Below, one piece after another: positions 6,386 to 7,690 of a stretch of 7,690 nucleotides of DNA. Position 1 is the stretch's first letter, and every line of letters begins with the position of its first letter. The notes beneath the pieces are model-generated. The model made no database searches and had not been told where the DNA came from. It saw only the letters and a program-made list of their open reading frames with translations. Source of the stretch: CAZKRU01 sp964555235 (GTDB lineage Bacteria > Verrucomicrobiota > Verrucomicrobiia > Methylacidiphilales > CAMAQI01); contig CAZKRU010000122.1 in the NCBI GenBank assembly GCA_964555235.1, positions 1-7,690 on the forward strand, in the 5' to 3' direction. Position numbers and translations under genes: made by a program.

Positions 6386-7537
6386 ATGAAAAGTATTTTT
6401 CAAATATGCTTTCTTATCGGATTTTTTGCATTGGTGTCCGAAGGTTGGAGTTGCGGAGTAAAATGGGCAATCCCGACCAATCATTTTAATTCTGTTAATG
6501 AGCAGGGTTATTTAAGCTATTGGGAGCAGATCGGGACATTGGATTTGGGGGAAGACTTGCAATTCCCCTTGATCATCGGTTTTAAATCGAGTCGGGAAAC
6601 GGTTTCGTACCTACTGGGACAATCTTGGGTCATGCCCTTGCTGGAATCCCATTTCGTTCAATTAGACGATCAATGGTTTCAGATGGTTCAGCCTGATGGA
6701 TTAAATCAAAAGTTTCTTCGAGAGAAGGCAACCGATACGACGCTAAAAGGTGGGGGTGGATGGATGGCCGAAATTCAGGGCGATACCATCAATGCATGGG
6801 CAGATTGCGGATGGAAGTTGAGCTACCACAAAGGAAAATTAGTTTCAATCACCACTCCGAAAAGCAAAACGATCAACTTGGAGTATTCAGGGGGACGGGT
6901 TATGGAGGTAAAGCAAGGAGGCAGCACTGTTTTGAAGGTGGATTTGAATCCCAATACCAATCAAGTGGCTGGAATTACCACCGGCGAAAAAAGTTACAAG
7001 TTTGAGCAAGATCGGAAGCCGAGAGTTCAAGTTATTAGTGGGCAGAATTTGATTGGAGGAATGGATTTTTCGTTAAGCAAATTGACTTTCCCTAGTGGCC
7101 ATCAGAAAAACTACGAATTCGCAGTGAATCAAAAAATCGAGCCGACATTAAAAATTTCCGAAAATGGGTCTGAACGGCTCTTTTCGTGGGATCCCTCCAC
7201 AAAATTAATTAAAACCGATAATGACTGGAATTATAAAATCACTCCTAATCCTGAAAACGCTCTCGCTAATGCCGCTATCGGAAGAAAAAATTCACGAAGT
7301 GAAGAAGAGTTTTGGTTCTTCAATTCTTTTCGTGGCGAAGAAGTGATTTTAGCTAAAAATGGAGCCCGACAGGAAAAGCATTGGTTTACTTCAGGAGAAT
7401 TAAAAGGAAAAATTAGAAGTGAGAGTAATGGTCAGAAAAAATATCTTTATTCGTATGATGAATCTGGAAATTTAATCGGGTTTAAAACCCCAGATAAAAC
7501 TTATAGATTTGAAAGTAATAAAAAACAGGAGAAATGA
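6386..7537 (+). CDS. Exported RHS/YD-repeat-like protein, short form
   Basis: The 383-residue protein starts with a signal peptide (hydrophobic residues about 4-18, then SEGWSC). The mature N-terminus resembles the start of RHS-repeat proteins: QGYLSYWEQIGTLDLGEDLQ (40-59), FPLIIGFKSSRET (60-72) and LLGQSWVMPLLES (76-88), where the family typically has 'LGxGWxLPLLES'. YD-like repeats follow at about 142-179 (GWKLSYHKGKLVSITTP and onward) and 351-376 (KKYLYSYDESGNLIGF and onward). Typical RHS/Tc proteins exceed 1000 residues and carry a conserved core plus a variable C-terminal toxin; here the protein stops soon after the last YD repeat and shows no core motif or toxin domain. The start ATG has no clear Shine-Dalgarno sequence, so coupling to the peptide gene 29 bases upstream is plausible. 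A further exported protein starts 4 bases after its stop. A+T content rises strongly towards the 3' end. Confidence 0.7.
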   Translation: MKSIFQICFLIGFFALVSEGWSCGVKWAIPTNHFNSVNEQGYLSYWEQIGTLDLGEDLQFPLIIGFKSSRETVSYLLGQSWVMPLLESHFVQLDDQWFQMVQPDGLNQKFLREKATDTTLKGGGGWMAEIQGDTINAWADCGWKLSYHKGKLVSITTPKSKTINLEYSGGRVMEVKQGGSTVLKVDLNPNTNQVAGITTGEKSYKFEQDRKPRVQVISGQNLIGGMDFSLSKLTFPSGHQKNYEFAVNQKIEPTLKISENGSERLFSWDPSTKLIKTDNDWNYKITPNPENALANAAIGRKNSRSEEEFWFFNSFRGEEVILAKNGARQEKHWFTSGELKGKIRSESNGQKKYLYSYDESGNLIGFKTPDKTYRFESNKKQEK

Positions 7538-7541
7538 CTAT

Positions 7542-7690
7542 ATGAGAAAAGGACTGATATTTGCTATTTTAATCATGGTAGGACAAAGTTACGATGTGCA
7601 TTCGGGCTGCAGCAATCCTCCGGCTCCTTCCGGCTGTACTGTAGTGGCGATTCTTATGTCATCAACAGAAGTATCAAGGACCCGAACGGG
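7542..7690 (+). CDS. Exported protein of unknown function, N-terminal part, cut by the right edge; possible frameshift
   Basis: The ATG at 7542 follows the RHS-like stop by 4 bases, with AGGAGA (7527-7532) nine bases upstream as ribosome binding site. The first 20 or so residues (MRKGLIFAILIMVGQSYDVH) form a signal peptide, followed by SGCSNPPAPSGC. After that the frame reads an undistinguished VVAILMSSTEVSRTRTG to the edge. Another frame of the same DNA, from about 7633, reads LYCSGDSYVINRSIKDPNG, which looks more like a real exported or RHS-type protein. A frameshift between roughly 7600 and 7640 is therefore possible. Its position makes it the third member of the peptide/RHS operon. Confidence 0.55.
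   Translation, partial: MRKGLIFAILIMVGQSYDVHSGCSNPPAPSGCTVVAILMSSTEVSRTRT

Overview
The window looks like part of a chromosome or metagenome contig from a Verrucomicrobiota-type bacterium. This is inferred from gene content: a very large secreted protein made of autotransporter-associated beta-strand (PATR) repeats that ends in a PEP-CTERM-like sorting tail, and an exported RHS-like protein. No rRNA, tRNA or housekeeping marker is present to confirm it.

Layout. (1) Bases 1-640, minus strand: the N-terminal 213 residues of an AspT/YidE/YbjL-type transporter that runs off the left edge. (2) Bases 641-983: a divergent intergenic region with two short tandem repeats, a small hairpin and a candidate promoter whose predicted transcription start falls on the GTG start codon of the next gene. 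(3) Bases 984-4507, plus strand: one PATR-repeat gene interrupted by a 100-N assembly gap. The internal repeat period (1209 bp) predicts a true gap of 62 bp, which restores a single frame of about 1161 codons. (4) Bases 4752-5317: a two-gene toxin-antitoxin-like pair, DUF433 then a DUF5615 PIN-like protein, overlapping by 4 bp. (5) Bases 5318-6188: about 870 bp with no convincing gene, but with a structured repeat element, a tandem 12-mer and a cluster of TTCGAA-type inverted repeats. (6) Bases 6189-7690: three closely spaced plus-strand genes, each starting with a signal peptide. They are a 55-residue peptide ending in eight prolines, a 383-residue RHS/YD-repeat protein without the usual long core or toxin tip, and a third exported protein cut by the right edge.

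How the genes relate. The PATR protein is probably exported and anchored or sorted at the cell surface by an exosortase-type system encoded elsewhere. The DUF433/DUF5615 pair is an accessory module independent of its neighbours. The last three genes look like one transcription unit for exported products. Their A+T content is clearly higher than that of the left half, so they may be a separately acquired accessory cassette. This three-gene group is the best candidate for something undescribed, but its function cannot be read from the sequence alone.
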